Shown: positions 27,249 through 35,598, counted from the first letter of the stretch. The stretch: 47,861 bases of DNA from Rhodohalobacter sulfatireducens (GCF_022012475.1 NZ_JAKLWS010000034.1:1-47861); one strand, 5' to 3'. The notes: generated from the letters alone by a model not told the origin. A program made the numbers and translations.

Positions 27249-27296
27249 TTGATGATTTTTGAATATTAATTTATTCATCATCAAGTTACATTTTTT
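27249..27296 (+). terminator. Possible AT-rich terminator after atpG
   Basis: TTGATGAT (27249-27256) pairs with ATCATCAA (27277-27284) around a 20-nt loop, and six T residues follow at 27291-27296. The loop is long and the U-tract distant, so it is a weak candidate; it would sit directly before the tRNA. Confidence 0.3.
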
Positions 27297-27383
27297 GGAG
27301 GGATGGCAGAGTGGTCGAATGCGGCGGTCTTGAAAACCGTTGAGGCCTCGCGGTCTCCGGGGGTTCGAATCCCTCTCCCTCCG
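27297..27383 (+). tRNA. tRNA-Ser(UGA)
   Basis: A complete 87-nt class II tRNA. The acceptor stem GGAGGGA pairs with TCCCTCC, with discriminator G27383 and no encoded CCA. The anticodon stem GCGGT/ACCGT encloses the loop CTTGAAA, giving anticodon UGA, which reads serine UCA codons. A long variable arm (about 27341-27357) and the T-loop TTCGAAT support Ser. A run of seven T follows at 27387-27393. The 3' portion from 27340 to 27384 is repeated at 27650-27717 beyond a small nuclease gene. Confidence 0.97.
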
Positions 27384-27384
27384 C
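27340..27384 (+). repeat. Direct repeat, proximal copy (tRNA-Ser 3' half)
   Basis: This is the variable-arm, T-arm and acceptor portion of the intact tRNA. Its first 21 bases match 27650-27670 exactly and its last 17 match 27701-27717 exactly; the middle differs. The two copies flank the GIY-YIG gene like attachment-site duplications. Confidence 0.85.
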
Positions 27385-27410
27385 TCTTTTTTTAGTTAAC
27401 CTCCAGAATT

Positions 27411-27653
27411 TTGTATTACACATACATTTTGTGTAGTAAAAAGAATGACTTTCATTATTACGGTCATTCGAAGGATTTAGAGGAAAGATTAAAGCAACAT
27501 AATCAAGGCCGTGTACGGAGCACAAAAGCTCACAGGCCATTTGAAATTATTCATAAGGAAACTTTTAAAACAAAATCCGAAGCATATAGAAGGGAAATGT
27601 TTTTCAAAAGTATTGAAGGATATCAATATTTAAAGAGGAAAGGGATTATTTGA
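27411..27653 (+). CDS. GIY-YIG nuclease embedded in a duplicated tRNA-Ser
   Basis: An 80-aa single-domain GIY-YIG endonuclease. The family core is present: YTYIL for the GIY element, HYYGHS for YIG, the catalytic Arg26 in LEERLKQHN, and Glu62 in EAYRREMFFKS. No DNA-binding domain is attached. The only usable start is TTG 27411; no in-frame ATG precedes the core, so expression may be weak or a former ATG may have mutated. The stop TGA (27651-27653) is part of the second copy of the tRNA 3' sequence, so the gene fills nearly all the space between the two repeats. This suggests a homing-type element that targets tRNA-Ser. Confidence 0.88.
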   Translation: MYYTYILCSKKNDFHYYGHSKDLEERLKQHNQGRVRSTKAHRPFEIIHKETFKTKSEAYRREMFFKSIEGYQYLKRKGII

Positions 27654-27717
27654 GGCCTCGCGGTCTCCGGTGGGTTCCCCCAAAGGGATCCCCTCGGGAG
27701 AATCCCTCTCCCTCCGC
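27650..27717 (+). repeat. Displaced tRNA-Ser 3' half with a T-loop insertion
   Basis: Bases 27650-27670 repeat the variable-arm region of the intact tRNA and 27701-27717 repeat its T-stem and acceptor end. Between TTC and GAA of the T-loop, 22 extra bases (27678-27699) are inserted, plus one extra T at 27671. The insert contains the palindrome GGGATCCC and short C/G stems. Without a 5' half it cannot make a tRNA. It is followed by the terminator that probably served the original tRNA. Confidence 0.88.
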
Positions 27718-27728
27718 ATTAATAGCAT

Positions 27729-27756
27729 AAGCCTCAACCATTGTGTTGGGGCTTTT
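27729..27756 (+). terminator. Rho-independent terminator
   Basis: AAGCCTCAAC (27729-27738) pairs with GTTGGGGCTT (27745-27754) over a 6-nt loop, ten pairs with one G-T, and ends in a short T-run. It lies directly after the displaced tRNA end, where the terminator of the undisturbed tRNA gene would have been. Confidence 0.8.
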
Positions 27757-27819
27757 CTATTAAATAATGATGATAGTTGTACGTTCATGGCTTAAACCTT
27801 TTCAATCTAACATGCCATA

Positions 27820-29217
27820 ATGCAAAACTGTAAAGAACTATATCGAACAGGGGTACTTCTACTGCTTCTTTTTGTACTCTTCAAACCATCTTTTGCACAG
27901 GATACACTTTCTATTACGTTACCCGAATTTATTGAAAGAGGATTAGAAAATTCTGGTCAGGTTGCTTACGAAAGTGGTAAGGTGGATTTGGCAGAAAATC
28001 GTGTTCGTACTGTTAAATCCCGCCGTATTTTTCCACGTTTTGAACTCAATACACAACATGGAGTTGTTCCCGGTGTTGAAAGTAACCGTGATGATTTGGG
28101 AGAAGGAGAGTATTACCTCGACCCGAACCTTGAAAATGACTGGAACAACTGGGCTGTATTTACCCGGGCTGAACTCTCTGCTACTCAACCAATATATACC
28201 TGGGGAGCGGTTTCAAGTGCGGTTAAAGCTGCAGAAGCGGGGGCTAAATCCGCACAATACGAATTTAGCGCAGTAAAAGCAGAGGCCGAAATTCAACTGT
28301 TTGAACTTTACTACAGTTACCTTTTGGCAATGGAAATTTCAAGAATCCTTGAAGATGCGAATGAAAAGTTAGATGACGCTGAAAAAGAACTTAATAAGAT
28401 GAGAGAAGAGGGAAATCCAGACCTGCAGGAATCAGATGTATTTAAATTTGAAATTTTTAAATCAGAGTTTGCAACAAGGCAGGTAGAAGTTCAGGAGAGC
28501 ATAAATTATATAAAACGAGTTTGGGATTATGCTCTCCAGGCAGAGCCCAATGTTACGTATATTCCGGATGAAAACTTCCTGGATCCCGTGCCTTATCAAC
28601 TTGAAGAATATAATTATTATCGCGACAAAGCGATTCAGGAACGCCCTGAGATGAGGGGAGTGGAGTTCGGAATTACTGCACTGGAAAAGAGGCTGGAGGC
28701 TGAAAAAGCTCAGCAATACCCCATGTTTTTTCTCGGTATTACAGGTAGCTTTGCGAATACTCCGAATAGACCCCGCCAGACCAATCCGTTTATCAGGAAT
28801 AATACAAATTATGGTTCGGTTGGTGTAGGTTTCGGTATCAGGCAGAACCTGAACTTCTTATCGATGCGTGCCACGGTTGACAGAGCACGGATTGAATACA
28901 GACGTGTCAACGATCTTGAAAAGGCTGTATCTGACCAAATCATATTAGACCTGAATGAACGTTATCGTGAGGCAACTGTTGCGGAAACCAGGATGAAGCA
29001 AACGGAAGAAGCTCTTGCCACCGCCCGTAAATGGGTACGGAATGAACAGTTAAATTATGATATCGGTTTTGGTGATGCTGAAAATCTCCTGGACGCACTT
29101 CAAAAAGAAGTAGAACTGCGCGTTAAATTGAAACAAAATATATTTGATTTGAATAAGAAGATAGCAGCCCTGTATAAAGCAGGCGGTTTGCCTATTTCTC
29201 AACTGAATTTAAATTAA
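27820..29217 (+). CDS. TolC-family outer membrane efflux protein
   Basis: A 465-aa outer-membrane channel protein for tripartite export systems. The signal peptide ends FKPSFAQ; two repeats of coiled-coil-rich sequence follow (about 30-230 and 260-455), with KAAEAGAKSAQYEFSAVKAE and NFLSMRATVDRARIEY as typical helix-turn elements. The C-terminal LNEKIGFGDAENLLDAL-like region (YDIGFGDAENLLDALQKE) is also family-typical. No inner-membrane pump gene is adjacent; an MlaC-like protein follows 6 bp later, so the two may serve lipid transport rather than drug efflux. Confidence 0.88.
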   Translation: MQNCKELYRTGVLLLLLFVLFKPSFAQDTLSITLPEFIERGLENSGQVAYESGKVDLAENRVRTVKSRRIFPRFELNTQHGVVPGVESNRDDLGEGEYYLDPNLENDWNNWAVFTRAELSATQPIYTWGAVSSAVKAAEAGAKSAQYEFSAVKAEAEIQLFELYYSYLLAMEISRILEDANEKLDDAEKELNKMREEGNPDLQESDVFKFEIFKSEFATRQVEVQESINYIKRVWDYALQAEPNVTYIPDENFLDPVPYQLEEYNYYRDKAIQERPEMRGVEFGITALEKRLEAEKAQQYPMFFLGITGSFANTPNRPRQTNPFIRNNTNYGSVGVGFGIRQNLNFLSMRATVDRARIEYRRVNDLEKAVSDQIILDLNERYREATVAETRMKQTEEALATARKWVRNEQLNYDIGFGDAENLLDALQKEVELRVKLKQNIFDLNKKIAALYKAGGLPISQLNLN

Positions 29218-29223
29218 CCTGAT

Positions 29224-29817
29224 ATGTTTAGAACCATTTACACATTTTTGATAATTGGTCTTTTAGTGATTCCATCTGCGTTTGCTCAAACAGAGGCTGA
29301 TGCGATCCAGGCAATGCTTGAAGAGCGTGATCAAGAAATTAAAGAATTATTGGGGCCAAAAGGAACGGATTACACTCAAGATCAGCGAGATCGATTAAAG
29401 GATATCATTAATGATGTAATTAATTACCAATCCATGGCTGAGCACGCTCTTGGTGATACTTATGATGAAATAAGCGAGGAAGAAAGAGAAGAATTTGTAT
29501 CTTTGTTTTCAACAATTATTCGTGATAATTCTTTGAACCGGTTAGATATTTATCGGGCGGAGGTTACATACAATTCGATCGAAGTAAATCAAGACTCGGC
29601 ATATGTGGCTACAACAGCACAGTTAGAAGATGTGCGAACGTCTGTAGATTATAATCTGCAAGATTTCAATGATACCTGGATGATCACAGATATGACGATT
29701 GATGAGGTATCAACGGCCGATTCGTATAATCGACAGTTTCAAAGTATTATAAGACAGCGGGGTTTTGATGCACTTATGGATAGCCTTAGACGCCGCGCTT
29801 CCCGATCATCAACTTAA
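29224..29817 (+). CDS. MlaC-like periplasmic phospholipid-binding protein
   Basis: A 197-aa secreted protein with a signal peptide (MFRTIYTFLIIGLLVIPSAFAQ) and the MlaC/Ttg2D layout: an N-terminal helical region with DRLKDIINDVINYQSMAEHALG, a middle segment EEREEFVSLFSTIIRDN, then beta strands VTYNSIEVNQDSAYVATTA and NDTWMITDMTIDEVS, closing with YNRQFQSIIRQRGFDALMD. MlaC ferries phospholipids between the outer and inner membranes. It follows tolC by 6 bp and precedes a glycosyltransferase-like gene by 9 bp. The MlaFEDB genes are not in the window. Confidence 0.85.
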   Translation: MFRTIYTFLIIGLLVIPSAFAQTEADAIQAMLEERDQEIKELLGPKGTDYTQDQRDRLKDIINDVINYQSMAEHALGDTYDEISEEEREEFVSLFSTIIRDNSLNRLDIYRAEVTYNSIEVNQDSAYVATTAQLEDVRTSVDYNLQDFNDTWMITDMTIDEVSTADSYNRQFQSIIRQRGFDALMDSLRRRASRSST

Positions 29818-29826
29818 TTAGAATAC

Positions 29827-30810
29827 ATGGAAACATCCTTATCCGGCAAGCCACTTGCAGATGAAGGCTATGTTTATTCCACGTATGGAGATCTCAAATA
29901 TCTCAAGCATGCCATTGCCAGTGTACAAACACTGCGAAGATATGATCAGGATCGGCCGGTGGTTCTCTATTGTTCAAACGAACACAAAGAGATACTATTA
30001 GATTCAAACATTCAAAATCTCTTTACACATATCCTTCACCTTCCGGAAGATTATCGTTCTATAACCGGTTTTAAACATAACGTAAACCGGTTTTTAGTAT
30101 TTAAAAAAAACCTCTTTCTCGACAGCGATATTCTGTGGTGCAAGAATCCAGACAACCTCTGGAAACAGTTTAGTGCATATAAATTTACGATTACAGGAAA
30201 TCAAACCTCCGATCTGTTTTTTGGAGCTCCAAAGGGGTTCAGGGTATTAAAAGATATAATATTCAGGCGGAGAAAACGTACACTAAGACGTTTTGATATC
30301 ACCTATTTGAGCCGGGTTCAGTCCGGTTTGATATTCGCTGGTGATTATGATTTAACGAAGCAAGTGTGCGAACTTGCTAAAGAGATGTTAAACAGGCGAG
30401 AAGAAACACACTTCAGGAGCCGAAAAGAGGAAAAAGGACGCAGTGAGGAATCTTGTGAATGGAGTTTTGCAATGGCGATGGCAAAATTGGAAGTTCAAGT
30501 CATTCCATGGTTAAATGGGTTTGAAAGCCCGCAATTAGATTTTATTGAAAGTTTTACTGAATATGATGAAGAATTTCATAACGTAAAATGCCTGCTATTT
30601 GGAAATCAATTTATCTATGATTTAAAGGGACTGAAGAAACGCTGGCTTCAAAAATTGTTAATTCGGATGCTTACATCCATCCCCGGGAAAGGTGATTATA
30701 TGTACGTTACTCCATATTGCCTGCATTTTGGATGGTATCATCAGAAAGGTCCCCTTAACGATTTTTCCGAAAGATGCTGGCAAAAACTCGTCAAATCTCA
30801 GCAAATGTAG
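29827..30810 (+). CDS. GT-A-fold glycosyltransferase-like protein
   Basis: A 327-aa soluble protein. A nucleotide-sugar transferase fold is suggested by the start (YVYSTYGDLKYLKHAIASVQTLRRY), the Asp-x-Asp motif in NLFLDSDILWCKNPDNLW (about 96-113), and FFGAPKGFRVL later. The middle (about 195-215) is a highly charged segment rich in Arg and Glu. It resembles GT8-like proteins but I cannot name donor or acceptor. It lies in a run of envelope genes, 9 bp after the MlaC-like gene. Confidence 0.6.
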   Translation: METSLSGKPLADEGYVYSTYGDLKYLKHAIASVQTLRRYDQDRPVVLYCSNEHKEILLDSNIQNLFTHILHLPEDYRSITGFKHNVNRFLVFKKNLFLDSDILWCKNPDNLWKQFSAYKFTITGNQTSDLFFGAPKGFRVLKDIIFRRRKRTLRRFDITYLSRVQSGLIFAGDYDLTKQVCELAKEMLNRREETHFRSRKEEKGRSEESCEWSFAMAMAKLEVQVIPWLNGFESPQLDFIESFTEYDEEFHNVKCLLFGNQFIYDLKGLKKRWLQKLLIRMLTSIPGKGDYMYVTPYCLHFGWYHQKGPLNDFSERCWQKLVKSQQM

Positions 30811-30877
30811 CCTCAACTTTTTTCTGTTGGTATGCCCATTCAGATTGAAATAAGGAATAAAAAATAATTTCCTATTG

Positions 30878-32158
30878 ATGAAAACGGTATTGATGATAGC
30901 GCCTTATTTTATTCCGAGAAGACGTGTAGGCGCTTTAAGGCCTTTTAAGTTTGCAATACATCTGCGTTCTCATGGCTATCAACCGGTTATACTAACCATT
31001 TCCAGTCCGGGAGACCGTTATACGGAGTTAGAGAATAAACTTCTTGAAGAGATTCCGGTGATTGAAATTCAACCACCGTTCGATCGAACTACCAATCCAA
31101 AAAGGGATTCTGATTCAGAGCAAAAAGCTACTCCTTTGTTAGATTGGCTGGATAAACAAACGCCAATCGATTCATGGATCTACCTTTTTCTATTGAGGTA
31201 TTTTAAGATCAGAAAAAAAGTGAAGGAGATTGATCCTGATCTCATTTGGGCAACCGGTGATCCATGGTCAGGTTTATGGTTGGGAGAAAAGCTCGCAAGA
31301 AGTTTATCAAAGCCATTCGTTGCTGATTTTCGAGATCCCTGGACGCTTGCTGAGGTAAACCTGAGAGATCGGTCGCCGTTTTCTATGAAATTAGACAGAG
31401 ATGTAGAATTTAAAATCTTACTGAATGCAGAGCGAGTAGTTTTTACATCCGGGCTGACTGAAAAAAGGTATGTGAATGAGTTTAATCTATCAACAGATAA
31501 AACCAAGACCATTTATAACTCTTACGATTCTCGTTTGATCAAAGAGTATGAGAATGAAACATGGGGAGAAAATTTAAATCCTGATTTCCTGAATATAATG
31601 TTTTTTGGTCGTTTCAGGCGCTTGAGTCCCGTAACACCCATTGCCGATGCGTTACGAATGTTGAAAAGGGTTCGCCCGGAAGACGCATCATACATCCATA
31701 TTCATAGTTTTGGAAAACCCGACGCAGAGAATAGTCAGATTATCCGGAAGTATGGATTGGAGAATAATTTTATTTGTCATGAGCCGGTTGTACCGGAAAA
31801 AATGCTGCCTGTTTTGAAGAGTGCGGATATTTTACTGCTAAGTACAAATATGAAACGAGAACAGGTGATCCCTGCAAAGTTATGGGATTACCTTGCGGTG
31901 CAAATTCCGATCTTCTCAATCACGGCCAACCCGGAAATAGGGGATATTATAATGCGTAGCAAAGCAGGTATCCAGGTCCATCCGGAGGAAAAGAAAGAGA
32001 TTGCCGAACTATTGCATTCGTTTGCCAGGGCAAAACAAAATGGTGAAACCTTTCTGCTGTCTGCAGAAAAAGAGATCCCCGACAGAAATATGTATGATGC
32101 AAAACACACATCAGGAGAACTGGCCTCTTTGTTTGACGAGCTCTTAAAAAATGAGTAA
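30878..32158 (+). CDS. Family 4-type glycosyltransferase
   Basis: A 426-aa GT-B glycosyltransferase. The N-terminal domain starts VLMIAPYFIPRRRVGALRPFKFA, followed by VADFRDPWTL (about 148-157), typical of a WcaI/PimB-like group; the C-terminal domain has IMFFGRFRRLSPVTPIADAL and the glycine/acid region KSADILLLSTNMKREQVIPAKLWDYLAV. The frame opens with TTG at 30875 directly before ATG 30878; I use ATG. Eight-base overlap with the downstream flippase gene suggests a joint role in surface-glycan assembly. Confidence 0.85.
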   Translation: MKTVLMIAPYFIPRRRVGALRPFKFAIHLRSHGYQPVILTISSPGDRYTELENKLLEEIPVIEIQPPFDRTTNPKRDSDSEQKATPLLDWLDKQTPIDSWIYLFLLRYFKIRKKVKEIDPDLIWATGDPWSGLWLGEKLARSLSKPFVADFRDPWTLAEVNLRDRSPFSMKLDRDVEFKILLNAERVVFTSGLTEKRYVNEFNLSTDKTKTIYNSYDSRLIKEYENETWGENLNPDFLNIMFFGRFRRLSPVTPIADALRMLKRVRPEDASYIHIHSFGKPDAENSQIIRKYGLENNFICHEPVVPEKMLPVLKSADILLLSTNMKREQVIPAKLWDYLAVQIPIFSITANPEIGDIIMRSKAGIQVHPEEKKEIAELLHSFARAKQNGETFLLSAEKEIPDRNMYDAKHTSGELASLFDELLKNE

Positions 32159-33671
32159 AAAATCTACCAATTTATCGGAGAAGGCCGGGGTAGTTGTTTT
32201 CGCAAGAATTGTAACTACTGTTATTGACCTGGCGATAGTTATTGCCACGATACAGATCTTATCAAAAACAGACTTTGCCATAATTGGTTACCTACTGATG
32301 ATTCACGAGGTAGCGAGAAACCTGGCTACTCTCGGATTCCCGGACAGTGTCTTTTACTTTTTCGAGAGAGTGAGCGGCAGTGCAAAGCGGGCTTTCGTAA
32401 ATCAAACTACACTGATACTGCTGGGAACAGCATTAATAGCCGGTATATTCATCCTATTGGTGGGTTATTTTGCCCCCTCGTTCCTCACAGAGTGGAGCCC
32501 GGACAGCATCGAGCAGGTTCAGCACTTGTTACCTTTTATGGCCCTTGTAGCTGTATTTGAAATACCCACATGGCCGGTTACAAACATTCTGCTTGCACTC
32601 GACAGACAGAAGGAGTCTGCATGGTACGAGATGATAACCAGCTTGTTAACCTTTTTGCTTTTGGTAGGGCCGCTTGCACTGGGTTATGCATTAGATATCG
32701 CAGTTTATGGCCTTGTAGCATATGGTTTGATTCGATTTATCGGATCATGGGTTTGGATGAGAGTAGTTCTACCCGAAGGCAAACTAAGTGATTCAGAAAT
32801 TTCAGTGCGAAGACAGGTTAATTTTTCATTGCCGCTCGGCCTGTCCGCCTTAGTAAATAAAATCAATCGATATGTAGATAAGTTTGTGGTCTCCATATTG
32901 CTTCCTGTAACGGCATATGCTGAGTATACAATTGGTGCCCAGGAGGTTCCGATTATTCGAGTGATTCCTTTTGCTGTCGGTTCGGTGTTAATCAGCCGCT
33001 ACGTTGAGTTCCAGCTGGAGTCAAAAAAAGAAGAGTTGTTAGAGCTTTGGTACAAGGGTGTTCAGAAAGTGAGTCTGTTGGTAGTTCCGCTTACAATACT
33101 TTCAATCATAATTGCATCAGATCTGATTGCCATTATTGCTGAGTCGGAAGGGACAAGTTACCGAAATGCTGTTCTGCCGTTTCAAATATACAACCTCATT
33201 GTTCTGGTCCGGGTTACTCACTACGGCAGCATTCTACAGGCTTTTGGTGATACAAGGGGTGTTTTTTATCTAAGTATAAACCTTGTGGTAGCAAACTTAA
33301 TATTAAGTATCCCGCTTACGATGCTTTACGGGATCAACGGGACGGCTTTAGGTACACTGATTGCGAACCTATACAATTGGTATATCACACTCAGAAGAAT
33401 TGGAACGCATATGGAACTGCCGGCCCGTAAGGTATTGCCGTTTCCGTACTATTTGAAGGTACTGGGCGTTTCTGTATTGACGGCGGTACCCATTTGGTAT
33501 GGACGATATATTTTAATCAGTGAAGCGAATTCTGTACTTGGTTTATTGATAAGTATAATAACTTATTTACTACTTTTTTCGATACTGGGCACTCTTCTGA
33601 AAGTCATAACATCAGACGATTGGAGTCAATTGAAAAATTGGTTACAGCTTAAATTTTTATCTCGAAACTGA
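32151..33671 (+). CDS. Polysaccharide flippase (MOP superfamily, Wzx-like)
   Basis: A 506-aa integral membrane protein with about 12-14 helices and the usual start of the polysaccharide-transport family (AGVVVFARIVTTVIDLAIVI; IQILSKTDFAIIGYLLM). Wzx-like flippases move lipid-linked glycan units from the cytoplasmic to the periplasmic side of the inner membrane. NKINRYVDKFVVSILL (about 238-253) matches the conserved mid-protein region. It overlaps the upstream glycosyltransferase gene by 8 bp. A second flippase is encoded at 37121. Confidence 0.9.
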   Translation: MSKKSTNLSEKAGVVVFARIVTTVIDLAIVIATIQILSKTDFAIIGYLLMIHEVARNLATLGFPDSVFYFFERVSGSAKRAFVNQTTLILLGTALIAGIFILLVGYFAPSFLTEWSPDSIEQVQHLLPFMALVAVFEIPTWPVTNILLALDRQKESAWYEMITSLLTFLLLVGPLALGYALDIAVYGLVAYGLIRFIGSWVWMRVVLPEGKLSDSEISVRRQVNFSLPLGLSALVNKINRYVDKFVVSILLPVTAYAEYTIGAQEVPIIRVIPFAVGSVLISRYVEFQLESKKEELLELWYKGVQKVSLLVVPLTILSIIIASDLIAIIAESEGTSYRNAVLPFQIYNLIVLVRVTHYGSILQAFGDTRGVFYLSINLVVANLILSIPLTMLYGINGTALGTLIANLYNWYITLRRIGTHMELPARKVLPFPYYLKVLGVSVLTAVPIWYGRYILISEANSVLGLLISIITYLLLFSILGTLLKVITSDDWSQLKNWLQLKFLSRN

Positions 33672-33693
33672 CATTGGTTTTTAAATTAAAATT

Positions 33694-34785
33694 ATGATAT
33701 CAAGAAGTACTAAGCTTTTTTCAGCCAACTCCAATCAATTGAAGAAGTTAGGAATATTCATTCTTTTCACGCTTGCCTTACTTCAATTTGAGCTTCGGGC
33801 GCAAAATAATATAGAATTTCCCGAGAAGAGGTTTCAGAATACTGATTCGGAAGATTTTCTTGCCAAAAATCTGCCATCAAAATATTATAACGAACTTTGG
33901 ACCTATCATGTGAAATTGGAAAATGGTGTACAAATCATCAACACATTTTCAATCAATGATTTTGGTGCCTTTAAAGATCGTGTAACCGGAGTTAAATTGA
34001 TGGTTAGCTGGACGGACGGTAACACCTATGTTGTTAATAAGCAGTACGATCCGGGTGACCTCATTAATATTGCTGATAGTACCTATCTCCGATTGAGACA
34101 TGACCGTCCCTACTGGGCAAAAGGAAATTTTGATGATGAGCATACTATCAACTTTCAAAATACGAATGATGGAGTACGGTACGATTTGAACCTGACATTC
34201 TTTGAGATCTCTCAGGGCAAGAAATTGGGAGACGGTGTTTATAAAATGGAGGATAATGAAATCGGGATGCAACTTTTGATACCCCATGCTAAGGTTAAAG
34301 GTTATGTGGCTATTAATGGAGATACGCTACAGGCGAAAGGGGTGGGATACATGGATCATATATATCAAAATAACTTGTCAACCGAGCTAATTGACCGCAG
34401 CTACCGAATTAAAAAAGGAGACGCGGAGAATGGTATGTATATGCATTTCATTACACTCAAGAATAATGAAACCGAACCTCCAATAGGTTATGGTATCCGT
34501 TACCAAAATGGAAGGCATTCAATGATAACTCCCTCATCAATTGAGAAGGTCAGCAGTGAAGATAATTTAGACTCAGAAGTGATGATTTATACCGATCAAG
34601 CCAGTACCCTTAAAGTTAATGTACAGGAACATTATAACACCTATTCTCTTTTGAGTGAACTCGGCCGGGTTCAACGATTTTTTGCCAAACGCGTGACGGG
34701 CGGGGAACTTCTTGAAATGAATGGTACGGTTGAAATTGATGGTGAGAAACCAGGCTACTTCTATTACATGGTAGCCAAAGATTAA
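33694..34785 (+). CDS. Secreted lipocalin-like (CrtC/AttH/Svf1-type) protein
   Basis: A 363-aa exported protein: an N-terminal signal segment (LGIFILFTLALLQFELRAQ) followed by a beta-rich domain of about 310 residues. Two lipocalin-type halves are suggested by WTYHVKLENGVQIINTFSI near the start and by KGVGYMDHIYQN (about 218-229), which resembles the GYxDH motif of the carotenoid hydratase CrtC / AttH / Svf1 superfamily. Members bind or modify lipids or other hydrophobic molecules; the ligand is unknown. It follows the flippase by 22 bp and stands next to the inositol genes on the opposite strand. Assignment is tentative. Confidence 0.55.
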   Translation: MISRSTKLFSANSNQLKKLGIFILFTLALLQFELRAQNNIEFPEKRFQNTDSEDFLAKNLPSKYYNELWTYHVKLENGVQIINTFSINDFGAFKDRVTGVKLMVSWTDGNTYVVNKQYDPGDLINIADSTYLRLRHDRPYWAKGNFDDEHTINFQNTNDGVRYDLNLTFFEISQGKKLGDGVYKMEDNEIGMQLLIPHAKVKGYVAINGDTLQAKGVGYMDHIYQNNLSTELIDRSYRIKKGDAENGMYMHFITLKNNETEPPIGYGIRYQNGRHSMITPSSIEKVSSEDNLDSEVMIYTDQASTLKVNVQEHYNTYSLLSELGRVQRFFAKRVTGGELLEMNGTVEIDGEKPGYFYYMVAKD

Positions 34786-34833
34786 ACCCTAATCACTTTA
34801 TATTGAAGGGTTGAAATTATTAATCTCTATCTC

Positions 34834-35571
34834 TTAAACTTCGGCGGGGATTTCTGTATTAAGTATCTTTTCGGCGTGTTCGAGCATTTCAGGTGTATCA
34901 ACATCCTGCCAGAATGCATTTCCAATATCGAGAGTGTGCATTTTGTTTTTATTTGCTAATGCCTGAATCCCATCCGATAGCGACGCATCACCTTGTTTTT
35001 TAAATACTTTTTTGATTTCATTTAGCAAACTCGGTGTACATACAAAAACACCGGTATCTACGCAGTTGAAATCGGTAATCTCTTTCCCGATTGAGTGGAT
35101 GCGGCCATTTTGGGAATCGACTTTGGTAGCGTCATCCATGTCAAAAATCTCATCCAATTTGAAATCTACAAGAAGGGTTGCACCATTTTCGGGCGGTACG
35201 TGTTCTTTTGCCAACAACATCATTTCATCCGAAAGGATATGATCTGCCATTGTGAGGATAAAATTCCCTTCAACAAATGGTTCTGCAGCCAAAACAGAAA
35301 TGCCATTACTCAAATCATACTGTTCATTGCGGGCAAATTCTATGGGCAGGTCACCGGTATAAGATTCCAGAATATCCTCTTTGATTTGTTCGAATCCGTA
35401 GCCGAGAACAATTACTACGCGACTGCATCCTGCAATCTTTAAACTGCGGATGGTGCGATAGATCAGAGGAATTCCATTTACGTTGGTGAGTGGTTTTAGA
35501 TCTGTATCATCATCAGTACCTGCCAGGCGTGACCCAAAGCCGGCTGCTAAAATTATACCTGTCTTCTTCAT
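34834..35571 (-). CDS. Nucleotidyltransferase, probable inositol-1-phosphate cytidylyltransferase
   Basis: A 245-aa sugar-nucleotidyltransferase-fold protein: LAAGFGSRLAG at about 8-18, LKPLTNVNGIPLIYRT with the catalytic-type Lys26, and TMADHILSDEMML (the acidic metal site) in the middle. It shares its form with the IPCT domain that makes CDP-inositol. Its neighbour is inositol-phosphate synthase, 27 bp upstream on the same strand, which supports this substrate. In Rhodothermus, CDP-inositol is the donor for inositol phospholipids; the transferase half found fused in other species is missing here. The frame also opens at TTG 35592; I prefer ATG 35571. Confidence 0.72.
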   Translation of the reverse strand: MKKTGIILAAGFGSRLAGTDDDTDLKPLTNVNGIPLIYRTIRSLKIAGCSRVVIVLGYGFEQIKEDILESYTGDLPIEFARNEQYDLSNGISVLAAEPFVEGNFILTMADHILSDEMMLLAKEHVPPENGATLLVDFKLDEIFDMDDATKVDSQNGRIHSIGKEITDFNCVDTGVFVCTPSLLNEIKKVFKKQGDASLSDGIQALANKNKMHTLDIGNAFWQDVDTPEMLEHAEKILNTEIPAEV

Positions 35572-35598
35572 ATAAGATGTTTGCCCGAACAACGGTTT

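Noticed and set aside
27286-27540. 84-aa minus-strand frame across tRNA-Ser
   Set aside because: It translates the antisense of the tRNA and of the GIY-YIG gene; such peptides are a known annotation artefact at serine tRNAs.
27650-27717. Second tRNA gene
   Set aside because: Only the variable-arm to acceptor part is present and the T-loop is interrupted; there is no 5' half, D-arm or anticodon.
34785-34812. Terminator between the convergent lipocalin-like and nucleotidyltransferase genes
   Set aside because: AACCCT/AGGGTT gives only a 6-bp stem over a 16-nt loop with no T-run.
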